64,000 nt of DNA from Cryptosporangium arvum DSM 44712 (GCF_000585375.1 NZ_KK073874.1:7036894-7100893), one strand, 5' to 3'. Counted from the stretch's first letter, positions 1 through 9,730 are shown. Notes: generated by a model not told the origin, from the sequence alone. A program made the numbers and translations.

Positions 1-585
1 ATCGATCAGCCAGAGCACAGTCGCGGCTATGACCTGGCAGGTCAGCCAGACCGAGAGCCACGTCTTGGCGTGCTGCGACTGGAACGCGATGAGGACGATG
101 AAGCTGACGAATATCGCGGTGGAAGTCGCCGCTCTCAGGCGATAGACAAAAGCGAAACGGCCGTTGGCGAAGGCCGCTGCGGCCGGCAGATTAGCGGCGG
201 CCATCGCTCCTGCTCCGAGAACCGCGAACAGCACCTCGGAATGCGCCGAGTAAACTGCGAGGATCGCGGCGGCCAGCCCGGCCATCGGCACGGTCGATGC
301 GAGGATCGTCATTTTCAAGGATCCATACACTCCGCGCAACCACTGCGCGCCGCGGGCCAGCAAGAATGTGTCCATCGACAGTCCACCGAGCGCCGCGCCA
401 AGTGCGATGCTGCCGCTCGTCGCGACGTATATCCCCCGCTCCGCCGGCGCGAGAGCAGCGGTGGCGATAATTGAGAGGCCGTTGATGACCAACGTGAGGG
501 CATATGTCGCGGTGTTCGACGCGGCTAGCTGCAGTGCCGGCCTCAGGCGTATGGGTGCTGCTTTCACAACGACGACGCACCCCAT
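1..585 (-). CDS. Flippase-like polytopic membrane protein, partial (3' end outside window)
   Basis: An open minus-strand frame runs from the ATG at 585 off the left edge without a stop (195 codons). The product is strongly hydrophobic, with about five or six probable membrane segments. An N-terminal stretch (LAPAERGIYVATSG) follows the first helix and resembles the L-x-P-x-E-x-G-x-Y signature at the start of Wzx/MVF-type oligosaccharide flippases. The family call is inference from that motif and the helix pattern. A GTG at 567, preceded by GGGGTG, is an equally good start. It would export a lipid-linked sugar or similar substrate across the inner membrane. The downstream partner genes are outside the window. 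Confidence 0.5.
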   Translation of the reverse strand, partial: MGCVVVVKAAPIRLRPALQLAASNTATYALTLVINGLSIIATAALAPAERGIYVATSGSIALGAALGGLSMDTFLLARGAQWLRGVYGSLKMTILASTVPMAGLAAAILAVYSAHSEVLFAVLGAGAMAAANLPAAAAFANGRFAFVYRLRAATSTAIFVSFIVLIAFQSQHAKTWLSVWLTCQVIAATVLWLID

Positions 586-1849
586 TTGAGTTGGATCGAG
601 GAGTGGTTCGGCAGAGCGGTGTCGACCGGCGAGACATCCGCCGCTCGGGCGATGGAAGGCCCTTGCGCTCCGGCCGGGTGAGCACCGAGGAGAGGGGAAC
701 CGGACGGCGACGGAGAACACCGGTGAGGATTCGGCGCGAGCGTGCAATGGCCACGGTGCCGGTTAGGCGTGTTTCCCCGTGCACCACGAATGCTTGTCGG
801 TCGAGCTTTCACGTCGATCCTCGCGTCACACGATCGCTTCAGGAGGGAAGAATTTGTTCCGCCAGCAAGGCGCTGACCCGGAAACGCGCCTGGTCGGACA
901 TGCCGCATTATCGTTCGCGCGCCTCGGCATCATGTGCCTTGGATGGGCGTACCACCATCCGGCGAATGGCACGAGTCATTCGAGATCTCTCCCCCGATGT
1001 CAACTACTACCAAAGAGATCCTCGAACCTTCCCCTCTTCCCGCGTGGTTACCGACAGGCCTGACAAATTCCCGATCGCGCCACTCGGAGGCGGAATTCGG
1101 ATCATTCGACCGGCGAACTGGCTATCTCTGCTTTGTTGCGACTGCCGTTATCTCGGCCGCAAACGGGAATTACTCCCCCTCACAGAGTTCAGGCCAGTGA
1201 ATAGACTCTACGATGTACCGACTAAGCACCCCACCCGTCGGGCCTACATTATTACGTTGCTGGCGCGCTGATTCGCAACCCGCTATTCGGTAACGCGTTC
1301 GCCCACCGAGTCGCCAGGGTGACTGTGGATGGTGGGCTCCGGCGGCCGTCAGGACCTGGTCTACAGAGAGCGGAACGCCGAACCCGGCGCCCCGTGCGGG
1401 TCGACAGGTCGAATCCCGCGGCGCCGTCGACGAAGACCACCGTGCTCATGCCGCTGGCCATCAGGAACGGCCTTCTGGTCACCCCCGGGCGCCGCCGGGG
1501 CCCGGTGCCGATCAACACGACGGCCGGTCGAACTCCGACGTCAGCGGCCTACGTCTGTGCCGCGGTCCGGCGGCGGGGGCGACCGTCACCTCCGCGCGTG
1601 TCAGGCGCGCACCGACGGACCAGCGTCAGGCCGCGCGCCCCCGGCGCCCGGCCCCGGCGACGTGCGCGTCTGCCGGGGCAGCACAATCGTTCGGACCTAG
1701 CCGCGTTCATTCGTTACTACGCCGGCTAGAGCTCCGGTGGTGTTCGCGACCCGTCAGCGGATTGCTTCTCGGCTCTTCGGCGACGCCTCGAGGCCACTCG
1801 GCGCCATCAATCGGAACTCCCCGTCAGATCTTGGTGACACGTCCGGCTA
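586..1849. other. Stretch without a supportable gene
   Basis: This 1.26-kb stretch has several short open frames on both strands. None shows a recognisable motif, and their residue usage (many Arg and Pro in shadow frames) does not look coding. The part from about 780 to 1260 is visibly less GC-rich than the rest of the window. A frame at 934-1200 (88 codons, GTG start) has more balanced composition but no recognisable domain. The stretch may be regulatory, or decayed DNA next to the polysaccharide-type gene at the left edge. Confidence 0.5.
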
Positions 1850-2350
1850 CTACGCGTCGGCCTCCCGGGTGGCGCGGCGGGCGTCGCGGGCCTTTTCCCA
1901 GTGGGTCAGGAGCTCTTCCATCTCCGACTGGATGAAGGCGTAGAACGCGCGCATCTCGTCGAGCCGATGGCCCGCGACACTGTCCTCGCCCACCGTGTCC
2001 ACCCCGTCGGCGGCCAGGTCGATGATCGCCTGGGCCATGACGCGGTATTTGTGCATCACGGTGTCGTACCAGCCGTTGTCGGCGATCCGGAAGTGGTCGC
2101 GCCTGCTCCCGGGCGCCGGCACGCGCTCGACCATGCCGATCGTCGTGAGCGTCTTCACCGCGCCCGAGATGGCTCCGGCGCTGGCCTGGAGCGACTCCGC
2201 CAGTTCCGGCATCGTCGTGGTGGGTGACTCGGCCACCATCAACGCGGCGTAGACGCGGGCCACCATGCGTTGCATGCCGAAGTTCGTCAGCACCAGCGCG
2301 AAGCGTTCGCGGTAGTCCGCCAGCCGCGGGTCAATGACCGGTTCCGTCAC
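1850..2350 (-). CDS. GbsR/MarR-family transcriptional regulator
   Basis: A 166-aa winged-helix protein. Residues about 20-90 carry the MarR-like DNA-binding domain, including an ASAGAISGAVKTL recognition-helix region and a wing (PGSRRDHF). The C-terminal half is helical and acidic, as in GbsR-type regulators of transporter genes. The start is GTG at 2350, preceded by AAAGGAG at six bases spacing. It is divergent from the ABC exporter at 2444, and the 93-bp gap holds a perfect 16-bp palindrome. The simplest reading is a ligand-responsive repressor of the exporter and of itself. The ligand is unknown. Confidence 0.85.
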   Translation of the reverse strand: MTEPVIDPRLADYRERFALVLTNFGMQRMVARVYAALMVAESPTTTMPELAESLQASAGAISGAVKTLTTIGMVERVPAPGSRRDHFRIADNGWYDTVMHKYRVMAQAIIDLAADGVDTVGEDSVAGHRLDEMRAFYAFIQSEMEELLTHWEKARDARRATREADA

Positions 2351-2407
2351 CCGTTGCTCCTTTCAACCGGTTCTCATCGTGCCATGGGGTTGTGACTCTC
2401 GCCAACG

Positions 2408-2423
2408 TTCACAAATTTGTGAA
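2408..2423. promoter_or_regulatory. Perfect 16-bp palindrome, candidate GbsR/MarR operator
   Basis: TTCACAAATTTGTGAA is an exact, AT-rich inverted repeat in an otherwise GC-rich region. It lies 20 bp before the exporter start and 57 bp before the regulator start. Position and symmetry fit a dimeric winged-helix operator; binding is inferred. Confidence 0.6.
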
Positions 2424-2443
2424 GACTCGGTACCGTCAGAACC

Positions 2444-3331
2444 ATGTCGACGAATGCGATTGAACTGGCCGGGGTGATCAAGACCTTCGGGGCGGTCCGG
2501 GCACTCGACGGACTCGATCTCTCGGTTCGGACGGGTGAGGTCCACGGCTTCCTCGGGCCAAACGGCGCGGGCAAGACCACGACGATCCGGGTCCTGCTCG
2601 GCTTGTTGCGTGCCGATTCGGGCGGGGCCCGGCTGCTCGGCGGCGACCCGTGGCGGGACGCGGTGGCCCTCCACCGGCGCCTGGCCTACGTCCCCGGCGA
2701 CGTCAACCTGTGGCCGACGCTCACCGGCGGCGAGGTGATCGACCTGCTCGGGCGGGTTCGCGGGGGGCTCGACCCCCGGCGACGGAAGGACCTGCTCGAA
2801 CGGTTCGAGCTCGATCCCCGCAAGAAGGCCAAGACCTATTCGAAGGGCAACCGGCAGAAGGTCGCGCTGGTGGCCGCCCTCGCGTCCGACGTCGAACTGC
2901 TGATTCTGGACGAGCCGACCTCCGGTCTCGACCCGCTCATGGAGGCTGCCTTCCAAGAGAGCATCCGCGAGGAGCACCGCACCGTGCTGCTCTCCAGCCA
3001 CATCCTGGCCGAGGCCGAGAAGCTCTGCGACCGGGTGAGCATCATCCGCTCCGGCCGGGTCGTCGAGACCGGCACGCTCACCGAGCTCCGCCACCTCACC
3101 CGCACGTCGATCGACGCCGAGCTCGAGCGGACGCCGGACGCGCTCACCGGCTTGTCGGGCCTGCACGACGTCGAGATCTCGGGCACCCGCTTCGCCTGCC
3201 AGGTCGACCAGGCGTCGCTCGGCCCGCTGCTTGCCCGGCTCGAACGGTTCGGGATCCGGAGCCTCACCAGCCAGCCGCCCACGCTGGAGGAGTTGTTCCT
3301 CCGGCACTACTCCGACACGGTCGCGTCATGA
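2444..3331 (+). CDS. ABC-2 type exporter, ATP-binding subunit
   Basis: A 295-aa DrrA-like ATPase. Walker A is GPNGAGKT at residues 38-45, the signature region is YSKGNRQKV at about 132-140, and Walker B plus D-loop is [12 protein letters not shown] at 152-163. The H-loop is in [11 protein letters not shown]. The Q-loop position reads [10 protein letters not shown] with no glutamine, a variant I associate with tetronasin-type exporters. The C-terminal ~80 residues form the usual DrrA accessory domain. No clear Shine-Dalgarno precedes the ATG, so the message may be leaderless. It overlaps the permease by 4 bp (ATGA) and should power drug or lipid efflux under the divergent regulator. Confidence 0.9.
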   Translation: MSTNAIELAGVIKTFGAVRALDGLDLSVRTGEVHGFLGPNGAGKTTTIRVLLGLLRADSGGARLLGGDPWRDAVALHRRLAYVPGDVNLWPTLTGGEVIDLLGRVRGGLDPRRRKDLLERFELDPRKKAKTYSKGNRQKVALVAALASDVELLILDEPTSGLDPLMEAAFQESIREEHRTVLLSSHILAEAEKLCDRVSIIRSGRVVETGTLTELRHLTRTSIDAELERTPDALTGLSGLHDVEISGTRFACQVDQASLGPLLARLERFGIRSLTSQPPTLEELFLRHYSDTVAS

Positions 3332-4995
3332 CTACGGTGCTCAGCGCCGAACCCCGGACCCAGGCGCCCGATGCCGGCGGTGGGTTCACCGGCACGGCGA
3401 GCCTCTTCCGGCTGGCGCTCCGCCGCGACCGGATCCGCGCGACCGCGTGGGTGCTCGGCGTCGCGGTGTTCATCTACAGCCAGGCCGCTCCGCTCAAAGG
3501 CCTCTACCCCACTCAGGCCGATTTGGACGCGCTGGCCCGCGCCTACGGCGGCAGCGTGAACCCCGGGCTGGTCGCGATCACCGGACCTCCGCGTGCGCTG
3601 AACACGTACGGCGGCGCGACGGCCTGGCAGGTGCTGACGTTCGCCGCGGTGCTGCTCGCGCTGATGAGCTATCTGATGGTGCTCCGGCACACCCGCGCCG
3701 AGGAGGAGGCCGGCCGGTCCGACCTGCTCGACGCCGCGCCGGTCGGCCGCTACGCCCGGCTGGCCGCCGCGCTCGTCTACGTCGGGCTGCTCAACGCCCT
3801 GATCCTCGTGCTCGGTGTCGCCGGGCTGTTGACCGTCGGCGACATCCCGTTCAGCGGCTCGCTCGCGCTGGTGGCCGCATGCGTCTCGGTCGGGCTGGTC
3901 TTCGCCGCGGTCGGCGCGATCGCCGCGCAGCTCACCGAGCACTCGCGTTCCGCCGGTGGGATCGCCGGTGCGCTGCTGGGAGCCGCTTTCCTGCTCCGCG
4001 CGGCCGGCGACTCGGCCGCGGTCAACGGATCGTCGGGGCGGTGGCTGTCGTGGTTGTCGCCGATCGGCTGGGCCGAGGAGGTGCGGCCGTACGCCGGAAA
4101 TCGGTGGGCCGTACTGCTCGTCCCGGCGGTGGCCGTCGTCCTGCTGCTCGTCGGTGTCGCGGTACTGCGCGCGCGTCGGGACGCCGGTGCGGGTGTCTTC
4201 CGGACCCGGTTGGGGCCGGAATCCGCACCATCCACGTTGAGCGGTCCGCTGGGTCTCGCCTGGCGACTGCAGCGCGGCAGCATTCTCGGCTGGGCGATCG
4301 GCGCCGGGATCGGCGGCCTGGTGTTCGGGGGTCTCGCGCAGGACATGGTCACCGCGGCGAACGACGATCCGAACACCGCGGAGATGCTGCGTGAGTACAC
4401 CGGGGCGGGTGGCAGCCTGGCCGACGTCTACCTCGGGATGATCTACCTGGTGATGGGCATGGTGGTCGCGGGTTACGCGGTGGCCGCGGCGCTGCGTCTG
4501 CGAGCCGAGGAGGAGTCGCTGCGAGCCGAGCCGGTGCTCGCGACCGCGGTCAGCCGGGTGCGGTGGGCCGGAGCGCACGTGGTGTGGGTGGTGGTCGGAT
4601 CGGCGGTGATCCTGGCGTCGTCCGGGGTGCTGGCGGGGCTCGCCCACGGGTTGCGCACCGGTGCGGTCGGTACCGAGGTGTCCCGGCAGCTCGGCGCGGC
4701 GCTCGCACAGTTGCCGGCGGTGCTGGTGCTGGCCGCGGTCGCGGTGGCGCTGTTCGGGTTGCTGCCGCGGTTCACGCTGCTCAGCTGGGCGGTGCTGCTG
4801 CTGGCGATCGTGATCGGACAGTTCGGGGAGATCCTGCAGCTCCCGACGGCGGTCATGGACCTTTCTCCGTTCACCCACCTGCCCCAACTGCCGGGTGCCG
4901 ACGTCACGCCGGCGCCCTATCTGTGGCTGCTGGCCCTGGCGGCGGTCCTCACCGGGGCCGGGCTGACCGCTTTCCGCCGCCGCGACCTGGGCTGA
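3328..4995 (+). CDS. ABC-2 type exporter, permease subunit (tetronasin-resistance-like)
   Basis: The ATG at 3328 overlaps the stop of the ATPase gene. A longer upstream reading of this frame is a shadow of the ATPase gene. The product has about 555 aa and roughly twelve hydrophobic segments in two similar halves, each beginning with an amphipathic [13 protein letters not shown]-like or [13 protein letters not shown]-like stretch. This two-half fused permease, larger than ordinary ABC-2 permeases, is the TnrB3/EfrB-like arrangement. Together with the ATPase it should form an exporter. The substrate is not evident. The next gene, coaE, is convergent. Confidence 0.85.
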   Translation: MTTVLSAEPRTQAPDAGGGFTGTASLFRLALRRDRIRATAWVLGVAVFIYSQAAPLKGLYPTQADLDALARAYGGSVNPGLVAITGPPRALNTYGGATAWQVLTFAAVLLALMSYLMVLRHTRAEEEAGRSDLLDAAPVGRYARLAAALVYVGLLNALILVLGVAGLLTVGDIPFSGSLALVAACVSVGLVFAAVGAIAAQLTEHSRSAGGIAGALLGAAFLLRAAGDSAAVNGSSGRWLSWLSPIGWAEEVRPYAGNRWAVLLVPAVAVVLLLVGVAVLRARRDAGAGVFRTRLGPESAPSTLSGPLGLAWRLQRGSILGWAIGAGIGGLVFGGLAQDMVTAANDDPNTAEMLREYTGAGGSLADVYLGMIYLVMGMVVAGYAVAAALRLRAEEESLRAEPVLATAVSRVRWAGAHVVWVVVGSAVILASSGVLAGLAHGLRTGAVGTEVSRQLGAALAQLPAVLVLAAVAVALFGLLPRFTLLSWAVLLLAIVIGQFGEILQLPTAVMDLSPFTHLPQLPGADVTPAPYLWLLALAAVLTGAGLTAFRRRDLG

Positions 4996-5017
4996 CGCCG
5001 CCCCGGCCCGGGCGGGC

Positions 5018-5908
5018 TCAAGCGGGCGTGCGGAGGTGGAGGACGCCGGGGTTGCCGGGGTCGGCGGAGTGCGCGGTGACGTGATCGGAGGCCACGATCC
5101 AGCCGGACCCCGGCAGCGCCCCGGCTACCGCGCGCACCTCGTCGGCGTCGGCCAGGAATGCTTGGAGCTCGAGCGGGCCGGACTTGTCGGCGCACTCGAC
5201 GCGCAGGTCGGGGCGGTGCAACCAGCTGCGTAGCCGGGCAGCGGCGCGGTCGAAGTGCGCGTCGGTCACCGTCCCCGGGGTGGCCGAGGACGGCACACCC
5301 TTGGCGATGCCGGACGCGTAAGGCACCAGCCGGTCCTCCCAGAGCGCGTCCACGGCCGCGCGGAGCTCGGCCAGCCCGCCGGAGTTGTCGAGCAGGACGT
5401 CGGCGGCGGCGACCCGCTGCTCGTCGGTGGCCTGCGCCGCGATCCGGGCCCGGGCGTCCTCGAGCGGCATCCTCCGCAGCTCGGTCAGGCGGCGCAGCCG
5501 GACCTCCTCCGCGGCCATCACCACGACCACCAGGTGGAAGCTCGCCCCCGAGCCGCCCTCGACGATCAGCGGGATGTCGTGCACGACGATCCCGTCGGGC
5601 GGCGCGGCGGCCGCACGCTCGGCGGTCAGCGCCCCGATCAGCGGGTGCAGGATGCCGTTGAGCCGCGCCCGCGCCGCGTCGTCGGCGAAGACGATCTTCC
5701 CGAGCTTCGGCCGGTCCAACGAGCCGTCCTCGGCCAGCACGTCGGCGCCGAACGCCGCCACGACCGCGGCCAGGCCGGGCGTGCCCGGTTCGACCACCTC
5801 ACGGGCCAGCCGGTCCGCGTCGACGACGACTGCCCCCGACTCGGCCAGCCGCGCGGCGACCGCGCTCTTGCCCGCCCCGATTCCACCGGTCAACCCGATC
5901 CGCAGCAT
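5018..5908 (-). CDS. coaE: Dephospho-CoA kinase with C-terminal extension
   Basis: Catalyses the last step of coenzyme A synthesis, ATP-dependent 3'-phosphorylation of dephospho-CoA. The P-loop is GGIGAGKS at residues 8-15, followed by [12 protein letters not shown] and the HPLIG and DIPLIVE motifs of the family. I chose ATG 5908 because AGGATGG sits just upstream; an in-frame GTG at 5926 is possible. The kinase domain covers about residues 1-200. The last ~95 residues are an extra domain I do not recognise. It is shorter than the GrpB/UPF0157-type domain fused to mycobacterial CoaE. The gene follows rpsA on the same strand, separated by a hairpin, which is the standard actinobacterial pairing. 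Confidence 0.93.
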   Translation of the reverse strand: MLRIGLTGGIGAGKSAVAARLAESGAVVVDADRLAREVVEPGTPGLAAVVAAFGADVLAEDGSLDRPKLGKIVFADDAARARLNGILHPLIGALTAERAAAAPPDGIVVHDIPLIVEGGSGASFHLVVVVMAAEEVRLRRLTELRRMPLEDARARIAAQATDEQRVAAADVLLDNSGGLAELRAAVDALWEDRLVPYASGIAKGVPSSATPGTVTDAHFDRAAARLRSWLHRPDLRVECADKSGPLELQAFLADADEVRAVAGALPGSGWIVASDHVTAHSADPGNPGVLHLRTPA

Positions 5909-5930
5909 GCGCCCATCCTGCCGCACAGAA

Positions 5931-5964
5931 CGAGGCCCTCCCGACCGGAGTCGGAAGGGCCTCG
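5931..5964 (-). terminator. Hairpin between rpsA and coaE
   Basis: CGAGGCCCT and CCGAC pair with GTCGG and AGGGCCTCG around a CGGA loop, with one mismatch. It lies just after the rpsA stop on the minus strand. There is no real T-tract, so it could terminate or only attenuate before coaE. Confidence 0.6.
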
Positions 5965-5978
5965 ATCACTGCTGGGAC

Positions 5979-7487
5979 TTAGCTACGGCCGCCCGCGAGC
6001 TTCTCGCGGAGCGCGGCCAGCGCCTCGTCGGTCGCGAGCGTTCCCGTCGCGGCCGAGTCGTCGCGGCTGCTGCTGCTCGAGCTGCTGCTGCTCGAGCTGC
6101 CGCTGGCTGCGGCGCCGGAGTCGGACGAGTACGAGGTCTCCTCGGCAGCGTTCGCCTCGGCCGCGCGGGCCTCGGTGATCTGCTTCTGGTGGGCCTCGAA
6201 GCGGGTCTGCGCCTCGGAGTACTGGCGCTCCCACTCCTCACGCTGCTTCTCGTAGCCCTCGAGCCAGTCGTTCGTCTCCGGGTCGAAGCCCTCCGGGTAG
6301 ACGTAGTTGCCCTGCTCGTCGTACGTGGCCGCCATGCCGTACTGAGTCGGGTCGAACGAGTCGGGGTCGATGGCCCCTTCGTTGGCCTGCTTCAGCGACA
6401 GCGAGATCCGGCGACGCTCGAGGTCGATGTCGATGACCTTGACCATGATCTCGTCGCCGACGTTGACGACCTGCTCCGGGATCTCCACGTGGCGCTCGGC
6501 CAGCTCGGAGATGTGGACCAGACCCTCGATGCCCTCGTCCACGCGGACGAACGCACCGAACGGCACCAGCTTGGTGACCCGGCCGGGGACGACCTGGCCG
6601 ATCTGGTGCGTGCGGGCGAACTGACGCCACGGGTCTTCCTGGGTGGCCTTCAGCGACAGCGAAACGCGCTCGCGGTCCAGGTCGACGTCGAGAACCTCGA
6701 CCTCGACCTCCTGGCCGACCTCGACGACCTCGGACGGGTGGTCGATGTGCTTCCAGGAGAGCTCGGAAACGTGGACCAGACCGTCGACGCCGCCCAGGTC
6801 GACGAAGGCACCGAAGTTGACGATCGACGAAACGACGCCCTTGCGGACCTGGCCCTTCTGCAGCTTGTTGAGGAACTCGCTGCGGACCTCGGACTGGGTC
6901 TGCTCCAGCCACTGGCGGCGGGAGAGAACCACGTTGTTGCGGTTCTTGTCGAGCTCGATGATCTTCGCCTCGAGCTCGCGGCCGACGTACGGCTGCAGAT
7001 CGCGGACGCGACGCATCTCCACCAGCGAGGCGGGGAGGAAGCCGCGGAGGCCGATGTCGAGGATGAGACCACCCTTGACGACCTCGATGACGGTGCCGGT
7101 GACGACGCCGTCCTCGTCCTTGATCTTCTCGATCGTGCCCCAGGCCCGCTCGTACTGAGCGCGCTTCTTGGAGAGGATCAGTCGGCCTTCTTTGTCCTCC
7201 TTCTGGAGGACTAGTGCCTCGACGTGGTCACCCACGGAGACGACCTCGGCCGGATCGACGTCATGCTTGATCGACAACTCGCGCGAGGGAATGACGCCCT
7301 CGGTCTTGTAGCCGATGTCGAGCAGAACCTCGTCGCGGTCGACCTTGACGATCGTGCCCTCGACGATGTCGCCGTCGTTGAAGTACTTGATGGTCTCGTC
7401 GATAGCGGCGAGGAAGGCCTCTTCCGAACCGATGTCGTTGACCGCTACCTGCGGGGTGGTCGGCTGGGCCTCGGTGCTGCTCGTCAT
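5979..7487 (-). CDS. rpsA: 30S ribosomal protein S1
   Basis: A 502-aa protein with four S1 RNA-binding domains at roughly residues 35-105, 122-188, 206-275 and 291-362. The third and fourth contain the strongly conserved VNFGAFVDLGGVDGLVH and VPFGAFVRVDEGIEGLVH segments. Four domains plus an acidic tail is the actinobacterial form. The tail (about 380-502) is glutamate- and alanine-rich. Near residue 465 it contains a serine run encoded by repeated GCTGCTGCTGCTCGA units on the plus strand. The start is ATG 7487; the upstream open extension is unconserved leader. The protein delivers mRNA to the 30S subunit and may contribute to trans-translation. A 350-bp upstream region probably holds its promoter. 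Confidence 0.96.
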   Translation of the reverse strand: MTSSTEAQPTTPQVAVNDIGSEEAFLAAIDETIKYFNDGDIVEGTIVKVDRDEVLLDIGYKTEGVIPSRELSIKHDVDPAEVVSVGDHVEALVLQKEDKEGRLILSKKRAQYERAWGTIEKIKDEDGVVTGTVIEVVKGGLILDIGLRGFLPASLVEMRRVRDLQPYVGRELEAKIIELDKNRNNVVLSRRQWLEQTQSEVRSEFLNKLQKGQVRKGVVSSIVNFGAFVDLGGVDGLVHVSELSWKHIDHPSEVVEVGQEVEVEVLDVDLDRERVSLSLKATQEDPWRQFARTHQIGQVVPGRVTKLVPFGAFVRVDEGIEGLVHISELAERHVEIPEQVVNVGDEIMVKVIDIDLERRRISLSLKQANEGAIDPDSFDPTQYGMAATYDEQGNYVYPEGFDPETNDWLEGYEKQREEWERQYSEAQTRFEAHQKQITEARAAEANAAEETSYSSDSGAAASGSSSSSSSSSSSRDDSAATGTLATDEALAALREKLAGGRS

Positions 7488-7678
7488 GTGGGCGGTTGCT
7501 CCGGATTGGGACAATGGGTCGTGCCGCGCGTCAAGGGCCCGCCGCGTACGCGGGTCGAAACACTCCAGCCACACCCCGGTGCCAATCGGGCGCGACTCGG
7601 GCGCACTCAGACCCGATCACGCATACGGCTGCGAGCCTGCTCCCTACTGAGGCACGGTCAGCCCATAACGCGTTCTCA

Positions 7679-7709
7679 AGCCTACCGTGCAGGCGGGCTT
7701 AAGGTCCAA
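7679..7709 (-). promoter_or_regulatory. rpsA: Possible rpsA promoter
   Basis: On the minus strand, TTGGAC (7709-7704) and TAGGCT (7684-7679) are 19 bp apart. They resemble sigma70-type -35 and -10 boxes with a slightly long spacer. The resulting leader would be about 185 nt. The rest of 7488-7839 shows no gene. Confidence 0.3.
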
Positions 7710-7839
7710 CGCGAGGTGCGGTGCACCTTCGCATGCTGGCCAACAGCCGATCCGGCGGTGCTATTCCGCCTCCCGTAACCGGAATTCCGGGTATCAGGGG
7801 GCCGCGCAACCGACGCGATGCGTCGATCACACTGGGAGC

Positions 7840-8697
7840 GTGCAGAACACAACGGAGACGGACGACGGCCCCGAGAAGTTCACCGCCGTCCAGGCGCTCG
7901 GCACCACCGGCATCACGCACCGCACGGTCGGGCCGGCGGAGAGCCGGTCGGCGAGCCGGCTCTGGTGGGACGCGGACGCCGACGACTACCAGGCCGCGCA
8001 CGGGGACTTCCTCGGCGACGTGCGGTTCCGCTGGTGCCCGGAAGGGCTCACCGAGGAAGGGGCCGGCCTGCTGGGTCCGGTGGCCGGCCGGGACGTGCTC
8101 GAGGTGGGCTGCGGCGCGGCGTCCTGCTCCCGCTGGCTGCTGACGCGAGGCGCGCGGCCGGTGGCCCTCGACCTCTCCGCCGGCATGCTGCGCCACGCGG
8201 CCGAAGCGAACGCCCGGTCCGGGGTGTCGGTGCCGCTGGTCCTGGCCGACGCCACCGCGCTGCCGTTCCCGGACGCCAGCTTCGACATCGCCTGCTCGGC
8301 GTTCGGCGCGGTGCCGTTCGTCGCCGACTCCGGCGCGGTGATGCGTGAGGTGCACCGGGTGCTGCGACCCGGCGGCGCGTGGGTCTTCGCCACCACGCAC
8401 CCGCTGCGGTGGGCGTTCCCCGACGACCCGGGGCCGGAAGGGCTGACCGTCTACCACTCGTACTTCGACCGGACGCCGTACGCCGAGTTCGACGACGACG
8501 GCCGGATCACCTACGTCGAGCACCACCGGACGCTCGGCGACCGGATCCGGGAGCTGGTCGCGGCCGGGTTCGAACTGGCCGACCTGGTCGAGCCGGAGTG
8601 GCCGGACGACCACCAGGAGGTCTGGGGCCAGTGGAGCCCGCTGCGCGGCGCGCTGGTGCCCGGCACCGCGATTTACGTCTGTCGCCGGGCTGAATAG
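7840..8697 (+). CDS. Class I SAM-dependent methyltransferase
   Basis: About 285 aa. Motif I (VLEVGCGAAS) is at residues 86-95, followed by the acidic end of strand beta2 (VALDLSAGM), ADATALPFPD and the LRPGGAWVFATTHPL post-motif region of the Methyltransf_11 fold. The N-terminal part (RLWWDADADDYQAAHGDFLG) is typical of actinobacterial small-molecule methyltransferases of unknown substrate. The start is uncertain. GTG 7840 fits the domain boundary, but GGGAG lies only one base upstream; longer in-frame starts enter noncoding sequence. It is a single gene convergent with the DUF3068 gene. Confidence 0.8.
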   Translation: MQNTTETDDGPEKFTAVQALGTTGITHRTVGPAESRSASRLWWDADADDYQAAHGDFLGDVRFRWCPEGLTEEGAGLLGPVAGRDVLEVGCGAASCSRWLLTRGARPVALDLSAGMLRHAAEANARSGVSVPLVLADATALPFPDASFDIACSAFGAVPFVADSGAVMREVHRVLRPGGAWVFATTHPLRWAFPDDPGPEGLTVYHSYFDRTPYAEFDDDGRITYVEHHRTLGDRIRELVAAGFELADLVEPEWPDDHQEVWGQWSPLRGALVPGTAIYVCRRAE

Positions 8698-8699
8698 CG

Positions 8700-8734
8700 A
8701 ATAGTGCCGCCCCCGGTCGGGGGGCGGCACTATT
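8700..8734. terminator. Bidirectional terminator hairpin
   Basis: A perfect 15-bp stem (AATAGTGCCGCCCCC and its complement) closes a 5-nt loop between the convergent methyltransferase and DUF3068 genes. Stem ends rich in A/T serve both directions. Confidence 0.85.
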
Positions 8735-8761
8735 ACGCGGTACGAACCCGTACCTAACGGA

Positions 8762-9730
8762 CTACGACTTCACCGGGGTCCGGGTGTCCGACGACTTGGT
8801 GGACCGAAACGACGATTCCGTCTTTCCGCCCCTGCGCAACACCAGGAAAAGCCCGACGACGATCAGGATCACGCCGAGCACACCGACCACGATCGGCGCC
8901 ACCGAGCTCACCAAAGTGATCTGCGAGATCGAATCCTTGGCCAGGTTCACGGCCTCGTTGACGGTCTGGTCGTCGAACGTGAGCGTCGCGGCGAACAGCG
9001 TCACCTTGTCGGCGCCGGCCGCGTCACGCAGCGTCTGCGACTGCTTTTCCTGGCCCTTGAGGATGATGCCGGTCTTCGGCTCCACCCACACCGTGCGGGT
9101 GTTGCTGTAGTACCGGTCCGCGGTGACCGCGGGCTCGGTGCTGCCCACCAGCTCACCCGGCACCTCGAGCTGGCCGATCTTGGTGGCCGGGATCTGCATC
9201 TCGTACTTGTACGTCTCGAGGCCGTCGACGTCCTCGCTGGTCACGTACTTGGCCTCGTAGGTCTTCTTGGTCGTGGTGTCGAAGTAGTCGTACGACTTCT
9301 TCTCCGCACCGAACGGCCACTTGTAGATCAGGCCCTCGTGGTCGGTGGGCTCGTCGTCCACCGCCGCGTCGAAGCCGGGCTGGGCCTCCGCGGTACGCCG
9401 GTCGAGCCCCACCCGGTCACTCGTGAACGTGATCTGCTTGTCGTCCCGCGAGTCCTGGACGACGAGGAACGCATCGAACACGACCACGTCGTCGGTGCTC
9501 TTCTCCGGATCGGCGCGAACCGTACGGGTCGCCTCGACCGGAACGTTCTCCTGCACGGTGAGAGAAGCAACGTCGAATACGGTTGCGTTGTCGGACGTGG
9601 CCACGCTGACCGTGTACTGGTCGAGCGGGGTTTTCACCAAATTCCCGGCCACGTAGGTGGGCAGCAGAATCGCTGCGACCACCAAGAAGCTTCCGAGTGC
9701 CAAAACCACGGCACCCACGGTGCGACGCAT
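8762..9730 (-). CDS. DUF3068 (PorA-like) membrane-anchored protein
   Basis: A 322-aa protein with one N-terminal membrane segment (about 4-26), a large polar extracytoplasmic region and a second membrane segment near the C-terminus (about 278-305) followed by a basic tail. This architecture and segments such as GLIYKWPFG and DRYYSNTRTVWVEP match DUF3068, the family of M. tuberculosis Rv0227c. The molecular function is unknown. ATG 9730 is chosen because GGGAGG lies seven bases upstream. It heads the minus side of the envelope block and is divergent from the large membrane protein at 9888. Confidence 0.85.
   Translation of the reverse strand: MRRTVGAVVLALGSFLVVAAILLPTYVAGNLVKTPLDQYTVSVATSDNATVFDVASLTVQENVPVEATRTVRADPEKSTDDVVVFDAFLVVQDSRDDKQITFTSDRVGLDRRTAEAQPGFDAAVDDEPTDHEGLIYKWPFGAEKKSYDYFDTTTKKTYEAKYVTSEDVDGLETYKYEMQIPATKIGQLEVPGELVGSTEPAVTADRYYSNTRTVWVEPKTGIILKGQEKQSQTLRDAAGADKVTLFAATLTFDDQTVNEAVNLAKDSISQITLVSSVAPIVVGVLGVILIVVGLFLVLRRGGKTESSFRSTKSSDTRTPVKS

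Noticed and set aside
504-1271. Plus-strand 255-codon frame
   Set aside because: Its first part is antisense to the flippase-like gene and the rest has no motif or coding-like composition.
1381-1430. Possible tRNA T-arm remnant (GGTCGAATCCCGC)
   Set aside because: The 14-nt spacing between stem halves does not fit a T-loop and no acceptor or anticodon arm is present.
1319-1729. Plus-strand frames of 123-136 codons
   Set aside because: Arg/Pro-rich composition and no recognisable motif or ribosome binding site.
7935-8730. Minus-strand frame opposite the methyltransferase
   Set aside because: The methyltransferase on the plus strand has clear SAM-binding motifs; the opposite frame is low-complexity.
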